NCBI GenBank assembly: GCA_015654835.1
Contig: JAATGG010000205.1
Span: forward strand, 1 to 64,000
Origin: Terriglobales bacterium
GTDB lineage: Bacteria > Acidobacteriota > Terriglobia > Terriglobales > Acidobacteriaceae
Length of the DNA stretch: 64,000 bases
Direction: 5' to 3'
The notes beneath the pieces are model-generated. The model was given only the letters and a program-made list of their open reading frames with translations. It searched no databases and was not told the DNA's origin. The translations under genes and the position numbers were made by a program. Below, piece by piece: positions 28,505 to 38,304 of this stretch. Each line of letters starts with the position of its first letter. The first letter of the stretch is position 1.

Positions 28505-29818
28505 TTATACCTCCGCCGCCAGGGCTGCGAGTTGCTGCACACAGTCGGAAAAGTGGACGTGTTCGCTCGAATCCTGGGTCATAAAGGCGCGCATGGCGCT
28601 GCGGGCCCGCAAGGCACGGTCGAGGTCGGGGTCCGAGCCCGGCTTGTAGGCGCCGATGCGCACCAGGTCCTCGGAGCGTGCGTAGACGGCCATCAGACGG
28701 CGCAACAACGCCGCGTGCTGCTTATGGGCGGGCTGAGCCACGGCCGACATGAGGCGGCTGATCGAGTCCAGCACCTGGATGGGAGGATACCAACCTTCGG
28801 CCGCCAGGGCGCGGGAGAGCACGATATGCCCATCGAGCAGCGAGCGCACCGCATCAACGAGCGGGTCCTGCTGATCGTCGCCCTCCATGAGCACGGTATA
28901 AAACGCGGTAATCGAGCCCACGCGGAACTGCCCGGTCCGCTCGACCAGGCGGGCCAGCCGGGTGAAGACCGACGGGGTGTAGCCTTTGGCCGTGGGTGGC
29001 TCTCCGGCAGCCAGACCGATCTCGCGGGCCGCCATGGCAAAGCGGGTAAGCGAATCCAGTACCAGCAAGACGTGCTTGCCTTGCGCGGCAAAATACTCGG
29101 CCACGGTCGTCGCCGCCAGCGCAGCTCTCATGCGCATTAAAGGAGACTCATCGGAGGTGGAAACCACCACGACCGAGCGCGCCCGGCCCTCTTCGCCGAG
29201 CGAGTCCTCAAGAAACTCCCCAACCTCGCGGCCGCGTTCCCCGACCAGACCGACGACGGTCACATCCGCCTCGGTGTTGCGGGTCATCATACCGATGAGA
29301 GTGCTTTTGCCGACGCCCGAGCCGCCGAAGATGCCGACGCGCTGGCCGCGGCCCACGGTGAGCAGGCTGTCGAGCACGCGAATGCCGGTGCCCAGCGGGG
29401 TGCGAATCGGCACACGGTCCAGCGGAGAACGCACGGCACCCTCCAAGGGCATGGCGATGCCCGCGGCGGGAGGGCGATGGCCGTCGATTGGAGCGCCCAG
29501 CGCATTAAGCACCCGGCCCATCAGCGCCGGACCCACTTCAATCTCGGGATGGATACCGAGGGCCGCCACCGGATCGCCGAAGCGGATGCCCTCGGTGGTC
29601 TCGACCGGCATGGACAGCACATTGGAGCCGCGAAAGCCGATGACCTCGGCCAGATGCGGATTACCGAACTGGTCCAGAATCTCGCAACACTCGCCCACGG
29701 ACGCCAGCGGGCCGGACGATTCGATGGTCTGCCCCACGGACTCGAGCACCTGTCCGCGCCACCGCCAGGGATTTCCGCGATTGAGCTGGCTGAAGTACCG
29801 GGTCAGGAGCGGGGTCAT
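28505..29818 (-). CDS. fliI: Flagellum-specific ATP synthase FliI
   Basis: Walker A GIFGGSGVGKSTLIG; VVVVSTSDESPLMRMRAALAATTVAEYFAAQGKHVLLVLDSLTRFAMA. Confidence 0.96.
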   Translation of the reverse strand: MTPLLTRYFSQLNRGNPWRWRGQVLESVGQTIESSGPLASVGECCEILDQFGNPHLAEVIGFRGSNVLSMPVETTEGIRFGDPVAALGIHPEIEVGPALMGRVLNALGAPIDGHRPPAAGIAMPLEGAVRSPLDRVPIRTPLGTGIRVLDSLLTVGRGQRVGIFGGSGVGKSTLIGMMTRNTEADVTVVGLVGERGREVGEFLEDSLGEEGRARSVVVVSTSDESPLMRMRAALAATTVAEYFAAQGKHVLLVLDSLTRFAMAAREIGLAAGEPPTAKGYTPSVFTRLARLVERTGQFRVGSITAFYTVLMEGDDQQDPLVDAVRSLLDGHIVLSRALAAEGWYPPIQVLDSISRLMSAVAQPAHKQHAALLRRLMAVYARSEDLVRIGAYKPGSDPDLDRALRARSAMRAFMTQDSSEHVHFSDCVQQLAALAAEV

Positions 29819-30618
29819 TGCGCGGCTCCGGCGTGCTCGGACTGGAGAGCTTCGGAGCCCGGAACCGATCCACCGGCCGGGCCGCCGAATTGGCTGCCGG
29901 GCGGCCCGCCGGCGCGATCGAAGAAGCCACGTTCGATCTCGCCCAGTTGCGCCCGGATGCCCAGATCGACCGAGCCCATCTCGGTTTCGACGACACAATC
30001 GCCCAGATGCATCTCCGCGCCCGCAACCACGGTGGGTTTTACGGCAAGATTCGGCAACAGCCCGATGGCCTGCGTCCACAGTTCCAGCTCGTCGGTGGGC
30101 ACGCGCAGGCGCACCTGGGTCGAATTGGCAAGCTGCCCCAGGGCAACGCGCACCGCACCGGTCAGAAGAAGAGGGTCCATCTGCGCTTCGCGGCGCAGAA
30201 TCCGGGCAGCCACGGCCAGCGCCAACTCCACCACCTCGTGCTCGACCGCGTGCAGGTACCTGTCCTGAGCCTGAGCAAACCGCTCGATCAGATGGGCGGC
30301 CTGGCCCGCGCGCTGCGCCTCGGCCTGGGCCCGCGCCTCGGCCTGGGCCTGCTGCTCGGCCTGACGGCCTTCCTGCTGGCCACGCTCGCGTCCGGCCTCG
30401 AAGGAATGGCGGCTCTCTTCGTCCAATCGTTGCTCGAAATCCTCCCGCAAGCTCGCCTCGGCAGAAGAAGCCTCGCTACCCGGCTGCCGCGGAGCAACGC
30501 CCTCCTCCTGCTCCAGCCCCCAGCCATCCCAGACCGGCAGGGTGGGCACATCGGGCCCCGCGGGATACTCGAAGATCTGGATCGACGCCGGTATTTCGGT
30601 TTCGTCTGCTCTGTTCAT
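29815..30618 (-). CDS. fliH: Flagellar assembly protein FliH
   Basis: Position, overlap with fliI start, Ala/Gln-rich coiled coil and C-terminal FliH/YscL-like domain. Confidence 0.85.
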   Translation of the reverse strand: MNRADETEIPASIQIFEYPAGPDVPTLPVWDGWGLEQEEGVAPRQPGSEASSAEASLREDFEQRLDEESRHSFEAGRERGQQEGRQAEQQAQAEARAQAEAQRAGQAAHLIERFAQAQDRYLHAVEHEVVELALAVAARILRREAQMDPLLLTGAVRVALGQLANSTQVRLRVPTDELELWTQAIGLLPNLAVKPTVVAGAEMHLGDCVVETEMGSVDLGIRAQLGEIERGFFDRAGGPPGSQFGGPAGGSVPGSEALQSEHAGAAQ

Positions 30619-30700
30619 CGCCTGCCAAGTTTCCCTTGTCTGGTTTTATTGCCCAACGAGCCGAATCGCCTGTTCGATCAGGACCTCACGCGCACCGTGC

Positions 30701-31753
30701 TCAAGCCATCATCTCGTCCCCGGTCTCCAGCTTGAGAACGACCTTGCCCTCGGCCTCAAGACGGCGGGCGAGGTTGAGAATCTCCTGCTGGGCCTGGGCC
30801 ACCTCACGCGAGCGCACCGGCCCCAGAACTTCCATATCTTCCTTCAACATTTCGACGGCGCGCGAACTCATGGCCTTGAAGATCTGAGCGCGCAATTCCT
30901 CATTGGCGCCGCGCAGAGCCAGGGCCAACTGCCGCTTGTCCACCCCGGAAACGATCTCGCGGATGGTCGCCGCGGGCACCGTAATCAGGTCTTCGAAGGT
31001 GAACATCAGGTTGCGGATGCTCAAGGCCAGCTCCGGCTGGCCCATTTCGATGGTTTCGAGAATCTTCTTGGACTCTTCGGCGTTGAGGCGGTTGAGCAGA
31101 TCGGCCACCGCCTTGAAGCCGGAGTAGCTCTTGCGCGCCGTGTCGCCCACGCTCTCCAGACGGCGGTGAAGGATGTGGGCCACCTTCTGGGCCATTTCCG
31201 GTGAGAACTGGCGCATCTCGGCCAGTCTCTGGATGGAGACGACCTTGTGATCTTCGCTCAGGTTGTCCAGGACCATCGACGCGCGTTTGGGGTCGAGGTG
31301 AGCCAGCACCAGCGCAATCGTCTGGGGATGCTCGGCGTCGAGCAGTTTTCCCAACTGCTGGGGATCGGTGCGCTGCAGTTTGGCCAGATTGCCCTGTGCG
31401 GCCTCCTGCGAGCGGCGTACCAGAGCCAGCAGGTCCTCGGCGCGCTCCTTGCCGAAGGTATCCACCAGCAGGCGGCTGGCGTAATCGAGGCCGCCATGGA
31501 TCATGAATCCCTGCGTCTCCAGAAGCTGCCAGAACTCCTCCAGCACCTCGGAAGACATTTCGGGGGTAATGCCGCGCAGGTCGGCCAGTTCTTCGGTCAA
31601 CTGCTGCACGTCCGACTCGGGCAGGACGCGGAGGATCTCCTTGGCCAGTTCTTCCCCGACAGCGACCAGGAGAATGGCCGCCTTGCGCGTTCCGCTCAAC
31701 TGCGCCGATACGCGGCGCCGTGCCGCCCGATTTTCGGTTTCCTGCTCCGCCAA
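30701..31753 (-). CDS. fliG: Flagellar motor switch protein FliG
   Basis: GTRKAAILLVAVGEELAKEILRVLPESDVQQLTEELA; EHPQTIALVLAHLDPKRASMVL; MFTFEDL. Confidence 0.96.
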   Translation of the reverse strand: MAEQETENRAARRRVSAQLSGTRKAAILLVAVGEELAKEILRVLPESDVQQLTEELADLRGITPEMSSEVLEEFWQLLETQGFMIHGGLDYASRLLVDTFGKERAEDLLALVRRSQEAAQGNLAKLQRTDPQQLGKLLDAEHPQTIALVLAHLDPKRASMVLDNLSEDHKVVSIQRLAEMRQFSPEMAQKVAHILHRRLESVGDTARKSYSGFKAVADLLNRLNAEESKKILETIEMGQPELALSIRNLMFTFEDLITVPAATIREIVSGVDKRQLALALRGANEELRAQIFKAMSSRAVEMLKEDMEVLGPVRSREVAQAQQEILNLARRLEAEGKVVLKLETGDEMMA

Positions 31754-31863
31754 GGCCTTGAATCCTCTCTGCGAGTGCTCTGTGTTCCTAAAAAGACGAT
31801 AGTCCGAAAAGACAACGGCCTCTTGAAATTCCGTACGACTTCCGTTGGCCGGAATTCATTCCG

Positions 31864-33525
31864 CTATTCGGAGTGAATCCAGCTTTGCAACAGGCGGGAA
31901 CTCTGTGCGGGTTCGCGCTTGAGGTGATCGGTAACCTGATCGAAGATTTCCTGGACCCGGATGCGCTCCGGATCGGGTGGAGGCGGCTCAAGCGGCGGCT
32001 TCACGGCAGGCGCCTCCACCGGAACCGCGGCGGCGGTCGGCAGATCCCTGCCTTTCTTCGCCGGCTGCTGTTTGACCGCCGCCAGCAGGGGCGTTGCCCG
32101 GCTGAGAGCGGGACGCAGCCCGAAGGCTACGACAACGACCAGTCCGAGCACCAGGGCCGCGTATTTGACCAATATCGGCGAACCTTCCGCCTTGGCGAGC
32201 AACTGGCCCAGAAAGGAGACAGGCGGCTGCGGCCGGTTCTGGTCGAAGGCCAGATCCTGGACCGTCAACAGGTCTCCGCGGGTGGTGTCGAAGCCGACCG
32301 CGGCCTGCGCCAGGGCGGTCAGATTGCGCAATTCGTCGGGCGAACGCGGCTGCCATTGCGCCGACTTGCCGTTGGCCGCGACCTGGGTCATGCGGTCGTT
32401 CACAACGATGGCCGCCGTCATGCGCCGTACCCGTCCGGGATTCTCGACCACATGCCGCACCGTCTTCGACGAGCCGTAGGTTCCGGATTCGGACTTGGCG
32501 TTTTGCGGCGGCGTGGTCTGCTGCGGATAGACGGGCAGAGCCTGCGAGTTGGGCGCATTCGAAGCGGTGCCGGGCACCCCGGCCGCAACCGGCTGAGCCC
32601 CGGTGGTCTGCTCGGTCCGCTGCATGGAAAGGGTCACGGTCTGATCCGGATCGTAGGTCTCGTCGGTTTCGTCGCTGGCCGCCGGGTTGTAGTCCAGGGT
32701 GACCGAGGCCCGCACATTGCCCGCGCCGGTTACCGGCTCCAGGGTAGAAATCAGCTTCTCTTCCAGCGCCTGTTCGGCGGTGAGACGCAGGGCGTCGGCG
32801 GTCTTCGGCCCCAGGGGCAGGTTGCCGGCCGCATCGACCAGCACCACGCGGTCGGGGGTGAGGCCATCGACCGCAGAGGCCACCAGGTTGCGGATCGCCT
32901 CCGGCTCGCCGTCGGCCAGGGAACGGTGGCGCAGTTTGATCACCACCGACGCCTTCGCCGGCCGATCCTGATCGCGAAACAGGGAATCATGCGTCATGAC
33001 CAGGTGAACCCGCGCCGACTCGACATCCGCCAGAGAACTCACGGTATGTTCCAGTTCGCCCTCCAGGGCGCGCTGGTAGTTGACCTGCTCGTCGAACTCG
33101 GAACCGACCCAGTTGGGCTTGTCGAAAAGCTCGAAGCCCAGCCGGCCGCTCTTGACGCCCCCCTTGGCGGCGGTCGCCAAACGGGCCTTGTCCAACTGCG
33201 CCACCGGAACGCGGATGCCGGTTCCGTCCGCAGTCGGCTCAAAGGGAATCTGCGCCGCGGTCAGCACCTGCGCAGCCTGGCGCGCGTCTTCCGGATCCAT
33301 GTTGGCGTAGAGGGTGCGCCAGTCGGTGCGCAGGCCATACCAGAGCAGGCCGGCCAACAGGGCCGCCAGCAGCCCGGCTGCGGCCAGCGCCCAGTTGCGC
33401 TGGGTGGGCGACATGCCTGCCCAGCGGACCCGTCCCCGGGTCCACACGGCGCTGAGACGGTCAGTCAACTGAACCTGACCGGGCGTCCCGGGCGCATTTT
33501 TTTCCAACTGTGTTCCGGTGGCCAT
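31864..33525 (-). CDS. fliF: Flagellar M-ring protein FliF
   Basis: DWRTLYANMDPEDARQAAQVLTAAQIPFEPTADGTGIRVP; YQRALEGELEHTVSSLADVESARVHLV. Confidence 0.96.
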   Translation of the reverse strand: MATGTQLEKNAPGTPGQVQLTDRLSAVWTRGRVRWAGMSPTQRNWALAAAGLLAALLAGLLWYGLRTDWRTLYANMDPEDARQAAQVLTAAQIPFEPTADGTGIRVPVAQLDKARLATAAKGGVKSGRLGFELFDKPNWVGSEFDEQVNYQRALEGELEHTVSSLADVESARVHLVMTHDSLFRDQDRPAKASVVIKLRHRSLADGEPEAIRNLVASAVDGLTPDRVVLVDAAGNLPLGPKTADALRLTAEQALEEKLISTLEPVTGAGNVRASVTLDYNPAASDETDETYDPDQTVTLSMQRTEQTTGAQPVAAGVPGTASNAPNSQALPVYPQQTTPPQNAKSESGTYGSSKTVRHVVENPGRVRRMTAAIVVNDRMTQVAANGKSAQWQPRSPDELRNLTALAQAAVGFDTTRGDLLTVQDLAFDQNRPQPPVSFLGQLLAKAEGSPILVKYAALVLGLVVVVAFGLRPALSRATPLLAAVKQQPAKKGRDLPTAAAVPVEAPAVKPPLEPPPPDPERIRVQEIFDQVTDHLKREPAQSSRLLQSWIHSE

Positions 33526-33625
33526 GGTCCCCGTATCCTGCCGCTCTCAAAGAATTGCTGGTTGCCGAATGGAAAGGCGCTTCTGCGCCCTCCTGCCCGC
33601 GTTCTTGTTCCTTCTCGGGAGGAAC

Positions 33626-33979
33626 TTAGAACTGCATGCCGATCACGGTCTGATAGGCCTGAACCGCCTTGTTGCGCACCGCCAGCGCCAGTTCGAATGC
33701 CATGCCCGCCTTCTGCGTGGCAATCATGGCCTGATGCACGTCGACGCCGGTACCGGTCATCAACCCGGTCACCGCGGTGTGGGCCTGGTTTTCGAGTTGA
33801 CCGACCTGGGCGACGGCGTCGGTGAGCAGGTCGGAAAAGGGCGCCGCCGTCTGGCCCGCATCCGAACCAGCATCCGAACCGAGGCCGGAGAGCGCCGGGC
33901 TGGAAAAAGAAGGAGTCGAAGTAGCTGGGGTGGAAAAGGCCGGAGCGATGGCGGTCATAGGATTGATTCCGGATTGCAT
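33626..33979 (-). CDS. fliE: Flagellar hook-basal body complex protein FliE
   Basis: VDVHQAMIATQKAGMAFELALAVRNKAVQAYQTVIGMQF. Confidence 0.93.
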   Translation of the reverse strand: MQSGINPMTAIAPAFSTPATSTPSFSSPALSGLGSDAGSDAGQTAAPFSDLLTDAVAQVGQLENQAHTAVTGLMTGTGVDVHQAMIATQKAGMAFELALAVRNKAVQAYQTVIGMQF

Positions 33980-34073
33980 GGGGCTCCTTTACGGTTGCCG
34001 TTGTTGCGATGAAGTACGGTTCTCATGAACGCAGCATTCTGCGTTTCATGCCTGTTGTCTTGCGCACGGCCGC

Positions 34074-34580
34074 CTACGACTTGGCAATATCCAATGCCGA
34101 AGTGATCATGCCCTTTTCAGCTTGAACCGCGGAACTGTTTAAGCCATATGCACGCGTTGCCCCCATCAGGTCCACCATTTCTGTGAGCGGATTAATGTCG
34201 GGATACGAGACATAGCCGTCGGGGCCCGCATCGGGGTGGCCGGGGTCGTAGCGCCGCAGGGGGGCGGAGGAATCTTCGATCACCTGCGCGATATGGACGC
34301 CCGGAGCGACCGCGCCGGAACCCAGGGTGTTGAGAGCGGGGAGCGCCGGCAGCGAGCCGGCAGCGCTCGAAGCGGACGTGCCCGAGGCCGTGGCCATGGA
34401 ATCGAGAAAACCGGCATCGCCCCGGTTGGCGGCAAAGACGACGTGCTGGCGGCGATAGGTTGCTCCGGTGGCCGTGTGGGTGGTCTCGGCATTGGCCATG
34501 TTGGCTGCCACCACTTCGGCTCTCATGCGCTCGGCCTGCATGGCGCTGCCCGAGGTTTCCATCAATCCAAAAAGGTTCAT
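34074..34580 (-). CDS. flgC: Flagellar basal-body rod protein FlgC
   Basis: SGSAMQAERMRAEVVAANMANAETT; GYVSYPDINPLTEMVDLMGATRAYGLNSSAVQAEKGMI. Confidence 0.94.
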   Translation of the reverse strand: MNLFGLMETSGSAMQAERMRAEVVAANMANAETTHTATGATYRRQHVVFAANRGDAGFLDSMATASGTSASSAAGSLPALPALNTLGSGAVAPGVHIAQVIEDSSAPLRRYDPGHPDAGPDGYVSYPDINPLTEMVDLMGATRAYGLNSSAVQAEKGMITSALDIAKS

Positions 34581-34610
34581 TGCGGGTACTCCTTCCTGCG
34601 GCTTTCCGGT

Positions 34611-34976
34611 TTATTTGTCGGCATGAATGGCGTCCATGATGGACTGGTATTGCCCACGCAGCAGAGACACACCGGTCTTGAACTTCAATTGCGCCTCGGC
34701 CAGATTCAGGCCTTCGCGATCCATGGAAACATCGTTGCCGTCGGGCCGTGCGACCAGCCCGTCCACCTGCGTCACCCGCACCTGGCCGGGAGCCTGTCCC
34801 TGGTCCACTTCGCTCATGGCCTGGCGCATTTCAGCGCCGAAATCCATGCCTACGGCACGATAGCCGGGCGTATCGACGTTGGCCATATTGGCCGCAGTCA
34901 ACTTGGCCTCGCTCGCGGCCAGATCCACATAGCGCGCCACCTGATCGCTGAGCCGGGTTTCGATCTGCATCCCCAT
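34611..34976 (-). CDS. flgB: Flagellar basal-body rod protein FlgB
   Basis: AANMANVDTPGYRAVGMDFGAEMR; FKTGVSLLRGQYQSIMDAI. Confidence 0.93.
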   Translation of the reverse strand: MGMQIETRLSDQVARYVDLAASEAKLTAANMANVDTPGYRAVGMDFGAEMRQAMSEVDQGQAPGQVRVTQVDGLVARPDGNDVSMDREGLNLAEAQLKFKTGVSLLRGQYQSIMDAIHADK

Positions 34977-35090
34977 CGCAACCTCCTCCTAAACCGGTTG
35001 GTTCCTGCATTCGTTGATTGTTTGCTTGCAATTCTGTCCGCCCTGCATCCTAGCTGCTCTACATTCTGGCGGCCCTGGATTTTGGTTGCC

Positions 35091-36482
35091 CTAGTTGACG
35101 GTCAGGCCGAAGTCGATCTCCCGCGAGGTGATGGTCGTTCCCTCCCCGGCAAGAATGGCGCCGCGCTCCAGCACATGCTCCAGTTCGCGCACGTTCCCCG
35201 GCCAGGAATGGGCGGACAACTTGGCCAAAGCGGCCGGATCGACACGCTTGATCGGATCCTGTCGGCCCATCTGCTCAAGAAAGTGCTCGACCAGCAACGG
35301 CAGGTCTTGCGCGTGCTCGGACAGAGACGGGGTACGAATGAGAAAGACCGCCAGACGGTAGTAGAGGTCGGCGCGGAAGGTGCCTTCCTGGGTGTGCTTG
35401 GCAAGCGGGCGATGGGTGGCGGCAATAATACGCACGTCGACCTTGAGAGTCTCGTTGTCGCCCACCCGCTGTAACTCGCCGCTCTCGACGAAGCGAAGCA
35501 GCTTCGACTGCAGGGCCAGAGGCATCTCACCGATCTCGTCGAGAAAGAGCGTGCCGCCGTCGGCGGCCTCGATGCGTCCCACCCTGCCCTGCACCGCGCC
35601 GGTAAAGGCGCCGCGGGTGTGTCCGAAAAGCTCCGCTTCGAGCAGCGCCTCGGGAATGGCCGCGCAATTAATGGCGACAAATGGTTTGCGGCTTCGCAGG
35701 GAGAGGCGGTGCAACGCTTCGGCGACCAGTTCCTTGCCCGACCCGGTCGGCCCTTCAATAAGAACGGGAGTGGTGCGGGGAGCGACCAGGCGGATGCGGC
35801 GGCTCACCTCAAGCATGCAGGGGGCGTTGCCGATCAGCTCCGGCAGACGGTCGCCGACCGTCGCGTCCCGGCCGCTCACGGGAGCCTCTTCGACGACCAC
35901 GGCGGGGATGCCCGGACGCACCAGAGACAAGGCGGCCGGGGAACTCCAGACCGCGGCTCCCGCTTGAATCGGGTCCGCCTCAAGCGCCTCTGCCGAGGGG
36001 AGGGGGGCCGGGGAAGAATCCGCAGGAATTTTACCGAACAGGGGATCGGGCCGATTGAGGACAGGCCCGGGGTTCCAGGGCGAGGTGTCCGCGTCCTGGC
36101 TGCGGCGCAGGGCATAGAGGAGTTCCTGGCGATAGGGCCCGCGCGGGCTCTCCTGCGTGGAAGACCCGTCGGCGGTCACCAGCTCGACGCCGGGAAAACT
36201 CACGCGGAAATCGGTAAGAAACTCCGCCAGATCGAGATCGGGGAGCCAGGAATCGACGATGACGGCTTCGGGAAGAGTGGTTTCCGCCTCGGTCCATGCC
36301 TGGGCGCCGCCATCGGCCTCGCGCACCTGCCAGCGCAGCCCGGTGAGGATCTCGGAGAGCCGTTGACGGAAGCTGCGATCGGCACTGGCCACCAGGGCCG
36401 TACGCGGCCGGCTGCTGCGGAGAGGAGCGGGAACGGAGGCAACTGAAAGAGGAAGCATGAGGATTCTCCTAAAGTCGAGCAA
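35091..36482 (-). CDS. Sigma-54-dependent transcriptional activator (receiver-like + AAA+), no C-terminal HTH
   Basis: GPTGSGKELVAEALH, FGHTRGAFTGAVQGRVGRIEAADGGTLFLDEI, WPGNVRELEHVLERGAIL; ends ITSREIDFGLTVN. Confidence 0.93.
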   Translation of the reverse strand: MLDFRRILMLPLSVASVPAPLRSSRPRTALVASADRSFRQRLSEILTGLRWQVREADGGAQAWTEAETTLPEAVIVDSWLPDLDLAEFLTDFRVSFPGVELVTADGSSTQESPRGPYRQELLYALRRSQDADTSPWNPGPVLNRPDPLFGKIPADSSPAPLPSAEALEADPIQAGAAVWSSPAALSLVRPGIPAVVVEEAPVSGRDATVGDRLPELIGNAPCMLEVSRRIRLVAPRTTPVLIEGPTGSGKELVAEALHRLSLRSRKPFVAINCAAIPEALLEAELFGHTRGAFTGAVQGRVGRIEAADGGTLFLDEIGEMPLALQSKLLRFVESGELQRVGDNETLKVDVRIIAATHRPLAKHTQEGTFRADLYYRLAVFLIRTPSLSEHAQDLPLLVEHFLEQMGRQDPIKRVDPAALAKLSAHSWPGNVRELEHVLERGAILAGEGTTITSREIDFGLTVN

Positions 36483-36502
36483 GTTGAACGAGTTCGAACA
36501 AA

Positions 36503-37243
36503 CTAATTTGCGTCAAGGACCGGGTTGACGGCACCCGGCGCCGGGAGAGGCGAGAGAATGGGAAAGACCAGATCGGCCTCGGAAGGAACCGTGTAGCCCT
36601 GTCCGCGCACCGTCCGGATCAGGTGGCCGGGAGGCGGGTCTTTGAGCTTGCGGCGGAGATAGTTGACGTAGACATCCACGATGTTCGTGGTCTGCGCCGG
36701 CTCCATATTCCAGACCGAGTCGAGCAGATCGACGCGGGAGACGCAATGTCCGCGGTTGAGCATCAAGTGCTCCAGAAGGGCGAACTCCTTATTGGTAAGG
36801 ACAATCTGCAGACCGCCGCGGCGGGCGGTGTGGTCCAGACGGTCCAGTTCCAGGTCGCCGGCGCGCAACTGCAGGCGCGCTTCGCGTTTCCGCCGCAGCA
36901 GGGCCCGGCAGCGCGCGCGGAGCTCATGCAGGCTGAACGGCTTGGTCATCAGATCGTCGGCGCCCTGATCGAGACAGCGGACGCGTGTATCCACCTCTTG
37001 CCGGGCGGTCAGCACCAGGACCGGGAGGTCGGCATTGATGAGGCGAACCTCTTGGAGGACCTGCTCTCCGTCCTTGACCGGCATATTCAGGTCGAGGATG
37101 GTCAGGTCGGGGGTATCTTCGCGAAACGCTTCGACGGCTGCACCACCGTCGCAGGTCAGGCGCACGCGATGCCCATCGGCCTCCAGGCCGCGGGTCAGGA
37201 ACAAACCCAGTGCTTTGTCGTCTTCGGCGATCAACAACCTCAT
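36503..37243 (-). CDS. OmpR/PhoB-family response regulator
   Basis: MRLLIAEDDKALGLFLTRGLEADGH; LDLNMPVKDGEQVL; winged helix NIVDVYVNYLRRKLKDPPPGHLIRTVRGQGYTV. Confidence 0.95.
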   Translation of the reverse strand: MRLLIAEDDKALGLFLTRGLEADGHRVRLTCDGGAAVEAFREDTPDLTILDLNMPVKDGEQVLQEVRLINADLPVLVLTARQEVDTRVRCLDQGADDLMTKPFSLHELRARCRALLRRKREARLQLRAGDLELDRLDHTARRGGLQIVLTNKEFALLEHLMLNRGHCVSRVDLLDSVWNMEPAQTTNIVDVYVNYLRRKLKDPPPGHLIRTVRGQGYTVPSEADLVFPILSPLPAPGAVNPVLDAN

Positions 37244-37539
37244 GGCAGCCTTCCCTTTTTGGCAGCGTTTCTGAATCCGTAGCGCTTGCCTGGTGTTTCC
37301 CGGTGGCCCGCTTAGCGTGTCCTAACCTCGCGGCCTTCTTTACCTTCCCTCATGCAGAAGTGGAACTCAAGATGGAAAAGCACAAAGAATCCGTACCAAT
37401 TCCGGAATCGGAATGAGGAATTTGAATGTTCCAAAACGGGTCAGAATTGACGGAGGCCAATGACCAGGGTCAGTCTTCGCGGCTAAGAGAGCAGATTAAG
37501 AGAAAAATGAGGAAGAAGTAGAAAAAGAGCTGGCGTGGT

Positions 37540-37555
37540 TCGCTTTTTATTCGCT
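37540..37555. promoter_or_regulatory. Candidate LexA operator TCGCTTTTTATTCGCT overlapping the lexA promoter
   Basis: Identical 16-mer occurs upstream of the DinB-family gene at 57235-57250; abuts and overlaps by one base TATAAT at 37555-37560. Confidence 0.6.
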
Positions 37556-37566
37556 ATAATGCGCGC

Positions 37567-38172
37567 ATGGCTGTGACTCGAAGGCAAAAAGAGGTTCTCG
37601 ATTTCTTGGAATCGTTTGTGACTCGCAACGGCTATTCCCCGTCGTTCGAGGAGATCGCGCGGGGCATGGGGTTGAAGAGCCTGGCGACGGTGCACAAGCA
37701 CATCACAAACCTGGAAAAGAAGGGTCTGCTGGACCGGGTGCATAACCGCAGCCGTTCGATCGACGTGCTGCCGCCGGGCAGCCGGACGCGGAGCAGCGAC
37801 AGGCTGCCGCTGGCCGGGCGGATTGCGGCGGGGCTGCCGGTCGAGACGACGGAGACGCCGGAGAGTATTTCGCTGCACGATGTGGTCGGCAACCGCGACG
37901 TTTTCGCGCTGGAAGTACGGGGCGATTCGATGCGCGACGAGCACATTATCAGCGGGGATTATGTGCTGGTGGAGCGAACCCGGACGGCACGCCAGGGCGA
38001 AATTGTGGTGGCGCTGGTGCATGGCGCGGAGACGACGTTGAAGAGGTTTTATTCCGAGGGCAGCGTGGTACGGCTGCAGCCGGCAAATATCGAAATGGAA
38101 CCGATCTATATACCGGCTGCTCAGGTAGCGATTCAGGGCCGGGTGCTGGGCGTGCTGCGTAAATACCGATAG
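37567..38172 (+). CDS. lexA: LexA repressor
   Basis: TRRQKEVLDFLESFVTRNGYSPSFEEIARGMGLKSLATVHKHITNLEKKGLL; GDSMRDEHIISGDYVLV. Confidence 0.96.
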   Translation: MAVTRRQKEVLDFLESFVTRNGYSPSFEEIARGMGLKSLATVHKHITNLEKKGLLDRVHNRSRSIDVLPPGSRTRSSDRLPLAGRIAAGLPVETTETPESISLHDVVGNRDVFALEVRGDSMRDEHIISGDYVLVERTRTARQGEIVVALVHGAETTLKRFYSEGSVVRLQPANIEMEPIYIPAAQVAIQGRVLGVLRKYR

Positions 38173-38235
38173 CCGCCGGCGACGGACTCGGGAAATGACG
38201 CCGGAATAATAGCAACGATTAAGAAAAGCAGAAAA

Positions 38236-38270
38236 GAAAAAGGCCCAGCGGAAAGCCGGGCCTTGGTTTC
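38236..38270. terminator. Bidirectional terminator between lexA and trxA
   Basis: AAAAAGGCCCAGCGGAAAGCCGGGCCTTGGTTT. Confidence 0.8.
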
Positions 38271-38304
38271 AACTTACTTCGTTCTGTGATGCGTAAGTTC
38301 TCAC

